The notes under the pieces are model-generated. The model was given only the letters and a program-made list of their open reading frames with translations, was not told the DNA's origin and did not search any database. DNA of 30,235 nucleotides from assembly GCA_964475415.1 (NCBI GenBank), contig CAYYWZ010000050.1:1-30235 (forward strand). Direction: 5' to 3'. The stretch is from CALCMJ01 sp964475415 (GTDB lineage: Bacteria > Bacteroidota > Bacteroidia > Chitinophagales > Saprospiraceae). Shown one piece after another: positions 16,069-24,792 of this stretch. The position numbers and the translations under genes were made by a program. Each line of letters begins with the position of its first letter. The stretch's first letter is position 1.

Positions 16069-16776
16069 TTATACGTAGGTGTGTAAATTAGGTTTAAGAT
16101 GGGGAAGTTCATTCATGCTGATCATGGAAATATTGTCTTCCGAAATCTTAAATTTTGTAATAGATGTGTTTTTCATGTGAATATTAATATCAGCGGTAAC
16201 ATGATTATTTTCTAGATCGAGAATATCACTTATGATAGCTGTTTTTGTTCCTCCCGAAGTAACTACTAAAGTATTTTCCTTACTTGTGAAAATTTTTGGA
16301 ATGATAGTTTTTACTTCTGCTTTGTAGTTTTTCCATGTATCATAGCCTGGTAATACAGAGGTTTTACCACTGACCCATAGTTTGATAAATTCATTGAAAA
16401 TTAAAATTGAATTTTTTCTTTTTAAACTTGGATCACTCTTTATTTCTGTATCTAAGGTATTTATCTGTTGATTGCTAATTAACAGATTGTCATATATTTC
16501 ACGCAATAATTGTGGCGCTTTATGTTCTCTTAGTTCTTGAATAATATTCATCTTAGCCGGGACTTCATTAGTTGACTTGTAAGCCTGAAGAAGAAGTGAG
16601 AGTGTATCTTTTTGCCTTTCTAGAGGACCGGTATAATACTTAGTAAAATGATAGTTATGAGTTTTGAAATATTTGCCTAGTAATGCTGCTTGTTCTCTTC
16701 CTTTGTCAGAGAGTTGATCATAATTGTCAGAAAGATAGGAGGCTTGTCCGTGCCTTACCAAGATTAAATTACCCAT
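16069..16776 (-). CDS. Histidine-phosphatase-fold protein lacking the second catalytic histidine
   Basis: 235 aa. The N-terminal LVRHGQAS (6-13; R8-H9-G10) is the hallmark of the phosphoglycerate-mutase-like histidine phosphatases, and QLSDKGREQAALLG (21-34) and the TGPLERQKDT segment (49-58) follow as expected. The second catalytic motif, normally V(S/T)HGG, reads VVTSGGTKTA (171-180), so serine 174 stands in place of histidine. I recall similar TSGG-type subgroups in other bacteria; whether they keep phosphatase activity is not known to me. It is the first gene of a probable operon with the oxidoreductase (6-nt gap) and the acyl-CoA synthetase. Phospho-sugar mutase activity is unlikely. Confidence 0.85.
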   Translation of the reverse strand: MGNLILVRHGQASYLSDNYDQLSDKGREQAALLGKYFKTHNYHFTKYYTGPLERQKDTLSLLLQAYKSTNEVPAKMNIIQELREHKAPQLLREIYDNLLISNQQINTLDTEIKSDPSLKRKNSILIFNEFIKLWVSGKTSVLPGYDTWKNYKAEVKTIIPKIFTSKENTLVVTSGGTKTAIISDILDLENNHVTADINIHMKNTSITKFKISEDNISMISMNELPHLKPNLHTYV

Positions 16777-16852
16777 GCTCCAATATCTGAAATATTATTA
16801 ACAAGAAAGGGTAGTAAGTCAAAAAAATTATTGAATGAATAGTTTAAATTAT

Positions 16853-16893
16853 GAGTGTACCTTAATTTGATTTTATTTTATTAAGATACACTC
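16853..16893 (-). terminator. Hairpin terminator after the DUF1761 gene
   Basis: On the minus strand GAGTGTATCTTAAT (16893-16880) pairs over 14 positions with ATTAAGGTACACTC (16866-16853); the only non-Watson-Crick position is a G-U pair, which favours the minus-strand transcript over the plus strand. Loop 13 nt. It begins 15 nt after the DUF1761 stop and precedes the phosphatase-fold gene; a T-run follows only some way later. Confidence 0.6.
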
Positions 16894-16907
16894 CTACTGA
16901 TTATAAA

Positions 16908-17420
16908 TTATGATAATGGCGCATAGACTAAAGTTTTACATAATAGTCCTCCCATTAATGCAAGTGTAATAAGCCAATAGCCCAAGTGAATCATTATATA
17001 TTTCCATCCTCTTCTTTCGAATAAACTATTGATACCTATAACAGGAAGCGCGAACATAAGACCTGCAAGAATACCGTGCAATACTCCATGTCCAAAATTT
17101 CTATGCTGGTCACCATAAGTCACCATTAATTCATTAAAAGTTTGTTGTGCTGTACTACCTGATTCCAACATTTGTGGTATCATCATCTGAGCTGCTCCTG
17201 ATTGGTGAATTACTATTCCTCCGACAGTAACTGCTAGTAATACACTGAATAAATAGGAAACTCCAAATATGACTACCATATTTCCTTCTTTTAGTGATTC
17301 TTCTGTAAATCCATTTACTTTCATCCATCCTTTTCCTGTGATCATGGGCGAATAATAAAGTGCTCCTACGAGCATAGGAATTATTGCAGCTACAAAATAC
17401 ATGTAAAAATTAGTTGGCAT
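16908..17420 (-). CDS. DUF1761 membrane protein
   Basis: 170 aa from ATG 17420 (MPTNFYMYFVAAIIPML); the frame also opens at ATG 17456, giving 12 more residues of mixed character that would spoil the first membrane helix. Four hydrophobic segments (about 6-24, 51-68, 107-127, 137-157 in the shorter form). MITGKGWMKVNGFTEESL after helix 1, and GVLHGILAGLMFALPVIGINSLFERRGWKY later, fit the DUF1761 pattern. Function of the family is unknown. The gene stands alone between two hairpin terminators. Confidence 0.82.
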   Translation of the reverse strand: MPTNFYMYFVAAIIPMLVGALYYSPMITGKGWMKVNGFTEESLKEGNMVVIFGVSYLFSVLLAVTVGGIVIHQSGAAQMMIPQMLESGSTAQQTFNELMVTYGDQHRNFGHGVLHGILAGLMFALPVIGINSLFERRGWKYIMIHLGYWLITLALMGGLLCKTLVYAPLS

Positions 17421-17537
17421 AATAAATTGTTTTAAGGTTAGTAATTTTATTTTCACTTAAAATAATCAATTATATCTATACTAGAAACGTTTGCTTATTT
17501 TCTCTGAAAATTTTCAATTTTTCTTTGGCTTACATAT

Positions 17538-17574
17538 AAAAAAAGGCATCTATTTCTTTTTCAAAATAGATGCC
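17538..17574 (-). terminator. Rho-independent terminator of the TPR/barrel unit
   Basis: GGCATCTATTT (17545-17555) and AAATAGATGCC (17564-17574) make a perfect 11-bp stem with an 8-nt loop. Read on the minus strand the stem is followed directly by seven T (A-run at 17538-17544). It starts 22 nt after the stop of the barrel gene at 17597. Confidence 0.88.
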
Positions 17575-17596
17575 CGCTAGCAGTGTAGGAATTTTC

Positions 17597-19225
17597 TTAG
17601 AATTTTATAAATGCACCTGCTCGATAGGTTCGACCATAGCTAGGATAGCCTAACCATTGATGATATTCTTGATTTAGTATATTGTTAACGGATGTATTTA
17701 TCTGTAGTAATTTTGTTATTTGGTAGGTTCCTGAAATATTAAGATCTGTCAAGATTTCATTTTCATTTAAGAAAGTATTGTTAATAGTAAAAGCTCTATT
17801 GTCTCTCATAAGATACGTTACATCTAAATGAATTTTGGAAAAGAGTGCTTGTCCTAAAGTAAGGCCTAGTTCCCAGTCAGGAAAATACACTTCATTTATA
17901 GTATTGAAATTATATAAAGAAGTAAATCCAACAGTAGTATTTTTCCACTGGTAGTTATAATCTAATGCTGCTGTAAAATAGTTCGTATCAAAGTAATGTA
18001 GATCCAATCCAAAATTATCAGTTCCTGATAGTTCATAAAAGAATCTGTTCTTTTCTAAATTATATCTTCCACTTAATAGTAAGTTATGAGATTTAATATT
18101 TGCTTTTACAGCTAAGTAGGGTGTTATGCTATAATTTGATACGAGTGTATCTACTGTTGTGAACTCTGTAAATTTATTTATCTGAAATAGATTATTAAGA
18201 TCTAGCGTTTGGAAGTTATTATCTATACCTGCTTTTAGAGTAATTATTTTGTTTAGCGCATAAGACGCATCTAACTTTGGCATAATAACATTTAGATCTG
18301 ACTGCTTGTAATAGCTAGCTCCTAATCTGATGTTTAATTTTTTTGAAGGTTTATACCTGAATGCTCCTGCTACATTCCATACGTTTCCAGCAATAGATGT
18401 GGAATCCTGATTGTGAGTTTGGTTATATCTATTGAAGCTAGATCGTAGTTCTATGAAATGCTTACCCACTGATTTCTCTGCACTTGCAAAAGCGTTGATA
18501 TGTTGTTCTTGTATGTCCTTTTCTGAGAAAAGTATTCTATCATAATTACCACCCAAATTAAAGTTAAGCCCTATTTCTTTCATGTAATTAAGAGAAGAGT
18601 TAAGACCAAAGTTTAGATTGTTGTATGTATTTTTTAAAATATCTTCATTGGAGGGTAATTCGCTAAACATGGTGTTAAAGAAAAATCTCTTATCTCTCAT
18701 ATAGGCTACATCAGCATTTACTTTGATTGATTTATTGAGATTGTAACCTCCATATAATTTATGATTTGTAGACATGAAATCTCTCAACTCTATAACATTG
18801 TCATCAGCGGAAAAATAGCTACCTATAAGTCCAACCTCATACCAGTCTTCTATATTGTAATGGTAGCCATAGTCTAATTTAGGACTAGATGGATTTCCGA
18901 AACTTATATCTACAAATCCATCTTTATTATTTTTGATAAGAGGATTAGTATAGGCTAATGGCCTTAGTTCAGCACTTGGTTTTTCCAAAGCGACAATAGG
19001 AGGATCTACCTTGTAATCAAAAGATAGTTTTTTACTTCCCTTTTCTATTGGTGTAGGACTCCCTGTTACAGGTTTGTAGGTTTTTGTTTTAGCTTGAAAC
19101 TTTTTAAGTACTTGCACTTCGTCTGATGGTAGATCAGGAATACTATCAGAAGTTGCCTGTGCATCAACTTGCATACTGCTAAGTAACATGATCAAAAAGA
19201 GATATAATATATTTATTTTTTTCAT
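17597..19225 (-). CDS. Plugless TonB-receptor-like outer-membrane beta-barrel protein
   Basis: 542 aa. Signal peptide 1-23 (ILYLFLIMLLSSMQVDAQ). Residues 24-100 are a polar, proline-rich periplasmic segment; from about 105 onward the sequence alternates in amphipathic strands with short turns and long loops, and it ends NILNQEYHQWLGYPSYGRTYRAG...FIKF, the kind of C-terminus seen in TonB-dependent receptors, with a terminal Phe for Bam-mediated insertion. There is no plug domain, no STN domain and no recognisable TonB box. So it is probably a passive or partner-dependent barrel, not an active transporter. It begins 25 nt after the TPR gene and ends at a strong terminator, so the two form a transcription unit. 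I recall TPR-plus-barrel pairs of this sort in other Bacteroidota; a physical complex is inference. Confidence 0.8.
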   Translation of the reverse strand: MKKINILYLFLIMLLSSMQVDAQATSDSIPDLPSDEVQVLKKFQAKTKTYKPVTGSPTPIEKGSKKLSFDYKVDPPIVALEKPSAELRPLAYTNPLIKNNKDGFVDISFGNPSSPKLDYGYHYNIEDWYEVGLIGSYFSADDNVIELRDFMSTNHKLYGGYNLNKSIKVNADVAYMRDKRFFFNTMFSELPSNEDILKNTYNNLNFGLNSSLNYMKEIGLNFNLGGNYDRILFSEKDIQEQHINAFASAEKSVGKHFIELRSSFNRYNQTHNQDSTSIAGNVWNVAGAFRYKPSKKLNIRLGASYYKQSDLNVIMPKLDASYALNKIITLKAGIDNNFQTLDLNNLFQINKFTEFTTVDTLVSNYSITPYLAVKANIKSHNLLLSGRYNLEKNRFFYELSGTDNFGLDLHYFDTNYFTAALDYNYQWKNTTVGFTSLYNFNTINEVYFPDWELGLTLGQALFSKIHLDVTYLMRDNRAFTINNTFLNENEILTDLNISGTYQITKLLQINTSVNNILNQEYHQWLGYPSYGRTYRAGAFIKF

Positions 19226-19250
19226 TTTAAGTTTGTTTTGCTTTAGCAGT

Positions 19251-22200
19251 TTATTTTCTAATCAAGTCGTTTTGTGGGATAGTATCCATTTCTAGAAGAT
19301 CAGTTCTCTCATGCACACGTATTCTGTTTTTCTCTTCTATAAGCTGATTGACATCATCTAATTTCTTTTGTGCTTCGAGTATTATATCAGCGTCTTCCTT
19401 ATAATTTTCTATAAGAGCCTCTAGAGCTGCTTTGGCATTTAAGAAATCCATATTAGAGGTGTATATGTCAGAAATTAGTAATAGACTCTTAGAAACCCAG
19501 AAAGGATAATTGGCAGAACGTTTAGTAGTTTCTAAGCACTGAAGCTCTGCAATTTCTAGTTGACCTTTATCATAAAATATTTTTGACAATAAGAAGCTAG
19601 CTTCAGCTGTCTGGTTATTGTTAGAAGACGCAACTACTTTGTTAAACGCCGCTATTGCTTGATCTGTTTTTTCAGTTTTATAAGCAGCTTTACCTATGTA
19701 GAAATAAGCAGTGGATTTATCTGTTGCTGTTGCATAGGGTAGCTCTATGAGTTTGTTACCATAAAGTATTACTGCTTCGTTTTGCTTCGTTCTGAAGGCA
19801 CTTCTTAGAGCACCTAGTGTTGCTGCAAGCTTATCATCTTTAGACAATTCTTGTTGATTCAGTAAGTCATAATAGGTGAACGATTTATGGAAATCGCTTT
19901 CGTGATTATAACTTATCAAGCCAGCTTTTTTTAGAGCTGCAACATAATGATCTGACATACCAAATTGTATAACGGCATCATAATGTTCTAGAGCCTTAGT
20001 GAATTCCTTAGTAATTGCCGCAGACTCAGCTGTATAATAATGTGCCTGTAGTATATAATTACCCTTACTATTTGTGCGAATGTAGTTTTCTAGTTTAGCT
20101 ATTGCATCTTTGTACTTACTGTTTCTGTAGTAGTTGTAACCACTTGTATAACTCAGGGAATCTCTGTCATACTCAGACAGTTCGATTCCTTGTTCTGAAG
20201 CAATGTCTATGTACTTGTCTGCTTGCCCTAGATCATCTATATAGATTTCTTGTAAGGCAGTCATCGCTTCTTTTTTCTGAATAGCTGATGGGTTCATATC
20301 CAGAACCTTTTCATAATAAGTAACAGCTGACTTTGTATCTCCTAGATTGTAACTTACTAGTCCAAGTTGTAGGTAAGCTTTCTTTGTAAAGGGAGAACTA
20401 TCATCAAAAGTATTTACTAATTTCTGATACCGTTTGATAGCCTCGTTTTGCTTACCTAGTTTCAGATATGTTTCTGCCATATCAAAGTAAGCATCATCCA
20501 AGAATTCAGAATCTTTGTTATCATCAATAAAGTTTTCAAGATTGACAAGTCTATCATAATGTTTGCCTTGTAGACCTTGAAGAACTGTAATCTGGTATAA
20601 GCTATAATCTTTTTGTTTGCTGTCTGAACTTGCAGATTTTTTATAAGCTTTTTCTGATGCCTTATAAGATCTATTATGAAATTCTGCATCTCCTAATCTA
20701 GCATAAGCATCTGTAAGCATATGTGTAGTTTCTACATCTCGATTAGGCGTAGATTCCATTGCTTTTATAGCATCGGTAAATGATTTTTTAGCTTGGGGAT
20801 AAGCTTTACTTTTTATTTGGTTGTGACCTAGTATGTATTTTGCTTTAGCAGTAGATGTTTGGTCTGTATCCCCAGAGTCAAAATATTTCTCAAGTGTTCT
20901 ATTACTCTTGTTGACATCTCCATTTTGCTGATAGATCTGTGCTATCCAGAAATAGGAGTCCGCAAGAATAGCTTTATCGAGAGGGTACCTTTCTACTTTT
21001 TCAAAATACGATTTTGATTCGTTTATCTGTCCATCATTATATAAGGTGCTGGCTTTATTGTAGCAAATCAGTTGATAGGCTTCTTGTAGTTCTGGATCTA
21101 GATTATCCATCTTGTCTAGGATCTTTAGCGCATTTTCGTAATCATTGCTCACATATAACACCTGTGCTAATAATTTCCTTGATGGCGTATAGTACTTAGA
21201 GTCCTTGTTGAATTCTTGTAAGGTATTTATCGCTTCTCTATACTTTTCTAACTCAGCAGAGATCTGTGCGTATTTCCATTTAGCCTCTTCTTTTTCTGCA
21301 GGACTTATTGTTGTATTGGCGGCTAGGTTTTGGAATATAGATTTTGCAGAAGTCTTATCACCTTGTTTGAGATAACAGTCTGCTAGGTGATATAAAGAGG
21401 ATACTTGGTACTTATTTGTTGTAGTCGCTATATTTTCTAAAACAGGAATAGCGTCATCATATCTGTCTAGTTTATAATAGATAATTGCAAGTTGATAGAA
21501 TTCCTCTACACTTAGTTTCTCCGTATTCTCTTCATAAATTTCTAAGTTATATAGTGCTTGTAAATATTGCTCTTTCGCTAGATACGATAGTCCTAGTATT
21601 TTGTATAGTTCATATTTCTTATATACTTCCTTATCTGCATCTAGAGCAGTCTCTAGGAAGCTTATGCTAGCATCGTATTGGTCTTGTGCATAATACAATT
21701 GACCTAGGTAGTATGGTGTGTAATTGCTATAAGTAGGGTAGTCCTTTACAATCTCTAGAGATTTAATAGCTCTGTCATAATCTCCTTCGAAGTAGTTAGA
21801 CATTGCATAGTAATAATTGGCTGCATAATAGTATTCATTCTTCTTACTCTTAAGCTTAGAAAAACTTCTACTCGCTTTTTTAAAATCTTTCTGCACGAAG
21901 TAGCTGTAAGCTTGTCTGAAACTAAGATCGATATCATCCACCAGGTGAGAATTTTCATCTAATGCAAGCTCGTATTGGCTAGCTGCTTTTTTGAAATCAT
22001 TTCTAATGTAATAGAAATCACCTAGGGCGGCATAAGACAAAGTATTCAGATAGGCATCATTATATTTGCGCGTATTTTCTAAGGTCAAATCTTCACCTAT
22101 ACTCTCATCCATTTTGATATGATCTAAGGCTATCAGGTAATCAGCTTGGATATAATGATCATCCATTATCGTTTCGGATTCTGGATAAGCATCTTTATAA

Positions 22201-22364
22201 GCACGTGCCATCTGTATAGATGAACCGTACAAGCCTTGCGAATATAACTGATGTGCGCTGGTGATATCAGCAGTAGATTGTGTATAAAAACTTGTTTCCT
22301 GAGCTGATGCATCTAGGCAAGTGGCAAAGGTAATTCCTAAAATAAGTGTCTTCTTGATATACAT
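19251..22364 (-). CDS. Large exported tetratricopeptide-repeat protein
   Basis: 1037 aa. Signal peptide at 1-21 (LILGITFATCLDASAQ). The rest is an almost unbroken chain of TPR helix pairs of about 34 residues, for example ALGDFYYIRNDFKKAASQYE, APYYLGQLYYAQDQYDASIS-like units, AYLQLGLVSYNLGDTKSAVTYYEKVL (about 660-690), and ASFLLSKIFYDKGQLEIAEL near the end; I judge 20 or more repeats. The last 40 residues form a charged helix and end IPQNDLIRK. No lipobox and no T9SS tail, so a soluble periplasmic superhelical scaffold is expected. The small barrel gene follows 25 nt later in the same direction. TPR scaffolds in the periplasm assist envelope assembly or protein secretion; the partner here would be the barrel. 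Specific function unknown. Confidence 0.88.
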   Translation of the reverse strand: MYIKKTLILGITFATCLDASAQETSFYTQSTADITSAHQLYSQGLYGSSIQMARAYKDAYPESETIMDDHYIQADYLIALDHIKMDESIGEDLTLENTRKYNDAYLNTLSYAALGDFYYIRNDFKKAASQYELALDENSHLVDDIDLSFRQAYSYFVQKDFKKASRSFSKLKSKKNEYYYAANYYYAMSNYFEGDYDRAIKSLEIVKDYPTYSNYTPYYLGQLYYAQDQYDASISFLETALDADKEVYKKYELYKILGLSYLAKEQYLQALYNLEIYEENTEKLSVEEFYQLAIIYYKLDRYDDAIPVLENIATTTNKYQVSSLYHLADCYLKQGDKTSAKSIFQNLAANTTISPAEKEEAKWKYAQISAELEKYREAINTLQEFNKDSKYYTPSRKLLAQVLYVSNDYENALKILDKMDNLDPELQEAYQLICYNKASTLYNDGQINESKSYFEKVERYPLDKAILADSYFWIAQIYQQNGDVNKSNRTLEKYFDSGDTDQTSTAKAKYILGHNQIKSKAYPQAKKSFTDAIKAMESTPNRDVETTHMLTDAYARLGDAEFHNRSYKASEKAYKKSASSDSKQKDYSLYQITVLQGLQGKHYDRLVNLENFIDDNKDSEFLDDAYFDMAETYLKLGKQNEAIKRYQKLVNTFDDSSPFTKKAYLQLGLVSYNLGDTKSAVTYYEKVLDMNPSAIQKKEAMTALQEIYIDDLGQADKYIDIASEQGIELSEYDRDSLSYTSGYNYYRNSKYKDAIAKLENYIRTNSKGNYILQAHYYTAESAAITKEFTKALEHYDAVIQFGMSDHYVAALKKAGLISYNHESDFHKSFTYYDLLNQQELSKDDKLAATLGALRSAFRTKQNEAVILYGNKLIELPYATATDKSTAYFYIGKAAYKTEKTDQAIAAFNKVVASSNNNQTAEASFLLSKIFYDKGQLEIAELQCLETTKRSANYPFWVSKSLLLISDIYTSNMDFLNAKAALEALIENYKEDADIILEAQKKLDDVNQLIEEKNRIRVHERTDLLEMDTIPQNDLIRK

Positions 22365-22889
22365 ATTATAACTATTTCTTATATCTAACTAGTTAATACA
22401 AAAGAAATTGTATCGTAAAGTTACTAAATATATTATTAAATTGTTTAATATGTTTAAATTAACTTATACTCAGATTTTTTTCTTATATGTGATGTAATTA
22501 AGATCCTTTTCTAAGCCCTTCGCTTCTTTTTTCTATATCAGTTACCAATGGCTATTAATTCTGCTATTTATTAATAGTCTATTATAAATAACTTGTTCTC
22601 AGTAGTATAACTTTAGTTTTTTGATTTCTATTATATCGACTACTTTTATTCTTAATGATCTATTTCAGAATTAATTATAGCTGAGTTTTACTCATAAAAA
22701 TTTTTGGTTCTATATAAATTTAGGTCTAGGAAATGACGGATTCAACTAGTTTTCTTTTATAGGCCATAAGATGATATAAAATATTTTTAACTTAAAGTGA
22801 GGTGAGTTAGTTGTTTCTATAAGCTCTCACCATTTTAGGAATCTAATAACGTTAATAAAATAATACTTAGAATTAAAATATAAAGAATA
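22365..22889. other. 525-nt AT-rich intergenic region, no gene seen
   Basis: Lies between two divergent genes and must hold both promoters, yet neither strand shows an exact TAnnTTTG box. Visible structure: an imperfect inverted repeat, TATTTATTAATAG (22565-22577) against CTATTATAAATA (22579-22590), and GGTGAG (22801-22806) with CTCACC (22826-22831), 59-88 nt before the start at 22890. Frames starting with ATG are ten codons or fewer where checked. An unrecognised small RNA is possible but not supported. Confidence 0.5.
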
Positions 22890-23393
22890 ATGGAATCTAC
22901 AAAATTTAGTGAACTATGTAAAGCTTACGCAAAAGCTCAAGATGATTTTAAAGGATTTCAAGAGAAATGCTATAATTTTTCATTAGAGATGGTAAATGAA
23001 CTAAAAGCATATTACAAAATTCCTGAATCTCAATTCTCTCTCTTTAAGATTGGAGAGAAGAATGATTTTAAACTTGTACAGCCTGCGGTTATTAACGCAC
23101 TCACGCTTAGACAAGATTCTATGTGGCAGTTTGGCATTGGGTTAAATCTATGTAAAGCTCCTGAATCATTGTCTCACGAGTTAATTTTGATTCATATTCT
23201 CGTGCGTAAAGATTTAGAAGGTAATTTCTATCTTAAGTATGCAAACCAAGAAGAAGAATTCAAGATAACGGGCGAAAAGAAGAGGGATTTTATTCCGTTT
23301 TTTGATTATTTACACAAAACAATCATAGATATCTATGAGCAACAATTAACGCACTTTATTGGAAATGATACAAAGCGAAAAATTGGTTACTAA
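22890..23393 (+). CDS. Hypothetical protein, family not recognised
   Basis: 167 aa, soluble, no signal peptide or membrane segment. It begins with a charged helical stretch (about 1-42, with QDDFKGFQEKCYNFSLEMVNELK in it), has a beta-rich centre (MWQFGIGLNLCKAPESLSHELILIHILVRK, about 78-107, then NFYLKYANQEEEFKI) and ends in another helical segment (IPFFDYLHKTIIDIYEQQL). The helix-strand-helix layout and the lack of low-complexity sequence support a real folded protein. I do not recognise a domain. It is a single gene: an empty 525 nt stretch precedes it and rocD converges on it. Confidence 0.75.
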   Translation: MESTKFSELCKAYAKAQDDFKGFQEKCYNFSLEMVNELKAYYKIPESQFSLFKIGEKNDFKLVQPAVINALTLRQDSMWQFGIGLNLCKAPESLSHELILIHILVRKDLEGNFYLKYANQEEEFKITGEKKRDFIPFFDYLHKTIIDIYEQQLTHFIGNDTKRKIGY

Positions 23394-23445
23394 ATAATTA
23401 GCTTGTTGTAACAGTTCAGCACTAAGCTTGATAAAATAAATTATT

Positions 23446-23460
23446 GAGAAATATTTTCTC
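23446..23460. terminator. Small hairpin between convergent gene ends
   Basis: GAGAAA (23446-23451) and TTTCTC (23455-23460) form a 6-bp stem with a 3-nt loop, followed on the plus strand by TTTG. It lies between the stops at 23393 and 23499. The stem is short and AT-rich, so the call is tentative. Confidence 0.3.
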
Positions 23461-23498
23461 TTTGTAAAAGATAAATAAAAGCTAGATTCTGCATCAAA

Positions 23499-24773
23499 CT
23501 ACACCTCAAATTCTAAGATCGTTTTCTCGATAATATCTGCGCACTGATGTATCTCTTCTTCCGTCATAACAAGTGGTGGGGCGAATCTAATGATATTACC
23601 ATGCGTAGGTTTTGCTAGTAATCCATTATCTCTTAGAGATAAGCATATTCTCCATGCTGTGTCGCTTTCTTCATCATCGTTTATGATTATAGCATTAAGT
23701 AGTCCTTTTCCTCTTACTAGGGTAACAAGGTCAGACTTGTCTACAAGTTTTTGCATCCTTGCTCTGAATACCTTTCCAAGCGCATCCGCATTTTGACATA
23801 ATTTTTCCTCTTTGACAACTTCTAGTGCAGCTATAGCAACAGCACAAGCAAGTGGATTCCCACCGAAGGTAGAACCGTGTTCTCCTGGTTTAATGCACAT
23901 CATAATATCGTTGTTAGCAAGAACTGCAGATACAGGGAAAACACCACCACTAAGCGCTTTGCCTAGTATAAGTATGTCAGGTTTTATCTCTGGTCTGTTT
24001 TCGCATGGATTTGTGCAGTCGCAGTTACCACAGGTAGCAAGCATTCTTCCTGTTCTAGCTATTCCCGTTTGTACCTCATCTGCTATGAACAATACTTTGT
24101 TTACAGCGCAAAGATCTTTTGCTTTTTTCAGGTAGCCTTCATCCGGAACAAATACACCAGCTTCCCCTTGTATAGGCTCTACTATAAAACCTGCTACGTT
24201 TTCTTCCTGTTGTAATATTTTGTCCAGTGCATCTAAGTCATTGTATGGAATAACGACTAAGCCTGGCAAATATGGCCCATAGTTTTTAGTGGCTGTAGGA
24301 TCGACGGATGCGGAAATTACAGCAAGCGTACGCCCGTGGAAGTTACCAGAAGCAAAAATGATTTTAGCCTTGTTAGCTTCTATTCCTTTCTTCTCGTAAG
24401 CCCATTTCCTACATAGTTTCAGAGCTGTTTCTACGGCCTCTACACCAGAATTAATGGGAAGAACCTTATCGTAGCCGAAATAATCTGTTATGTATTTTTC
24501 ATAGACGCCTAATACATCGTTATGGAATGCTCTAGATGTCAAGGTTAATTCTTTAGCCTGATCCGCTAATGCTCCTATGATTTTAGGATGACAATGACCT
24601 TGATTCACAGCAGAATATGCTGATAAGAAGTCAAAATATCTCTTTCCTTCTACGTCCCATACATAGACTCCTTCACCTTTCTTTAGTACTACAGGTAGGG
24701 GGTGATAATTGTGTGCGCCATGTTTGTCTTCTAGTGCTATGAGTTCTTCGGAGGAAAGCTTTGTCTGTATCAT
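23499..24773 (-). CDS. rocD: Ornithine--oxo-acid transaminase
   Basis: 424 aa, class III PLP aminotransferase. Ornithine aminotransferase features: HNYHPLPVVL (21-30), SGVEAVETALKLCRKW (109-124), ADEVQTGIARTGRM (231-244, PLP-binding D232), and the PLP lysine K272 in GKALSGGVFPVSAVL; GEHGSTFGGNPLACAVA follows. It converts ornithine and 2-oxoglutarate to glutamate-5-semialdehyde and glutamate in the cytosol, linking arginine/citrulline breakdown to proline and glutamate. With ctlX at 29257 it would form consecutive steps. Between RTGRMLA and KPDILILGK sits an insertion with four cysteines, C248-x2-C251-x-C253-x3-C257, where shorter family members have a few residues; it could bind a metal. The gene has its own promoter at 24793-24823. 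Confidence 0.94.
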   Translation of the reverse strand: MIQTKLSSEELIALEDKHGAHNYHPLPVVLKKGEGVYVWDVEGKRYFDFLSAYSAVNQGHCHPKIIGALADQAKELTLTSRAFHNDVLGVYEKYITDYFGYDKVLPINSGVEAVETALKLCRKWAYEKKGIEANKAKIIFASGNFHGRTLAVISASVDPTATKNYGPYLPGLVVIPYNDLDALDKILQQEENVAGFIVEPIQGEAGVFVPDEGYLKKAKDLCAVNKVLFIADEVQTGIARTGRMLATCGNCDCTNPCENRPEIKPDILILGKALSGGVFPVSAVLANNDIMMCIKPGEHGSTFGGNPLACAVAIAALEVVKEEKLCQNADALGKVFRARMQKLVDKSDLVTLVRGKGLLNAIIINDDEESDTAWRICLSLRDNGLLAKPTHGNIIRFAPPLVMTEEEIHQCADIIEKTILEFEV

Positions 24774-24792
24774 TGTAAGGCTTGATTTTGTA

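Noticed and set aside
22565..22590. Terminator in the intergenic region
   Set aside because: No gene ends there; both neighbours start outward from the region and the repeat is almost purely A/T.
23812..24135. 107-codon plus-strand frame inside rocD
   Set aside because: Antisense shadow of a conserved aminotransferase region; Ser/Pro-rich translation without domain character.
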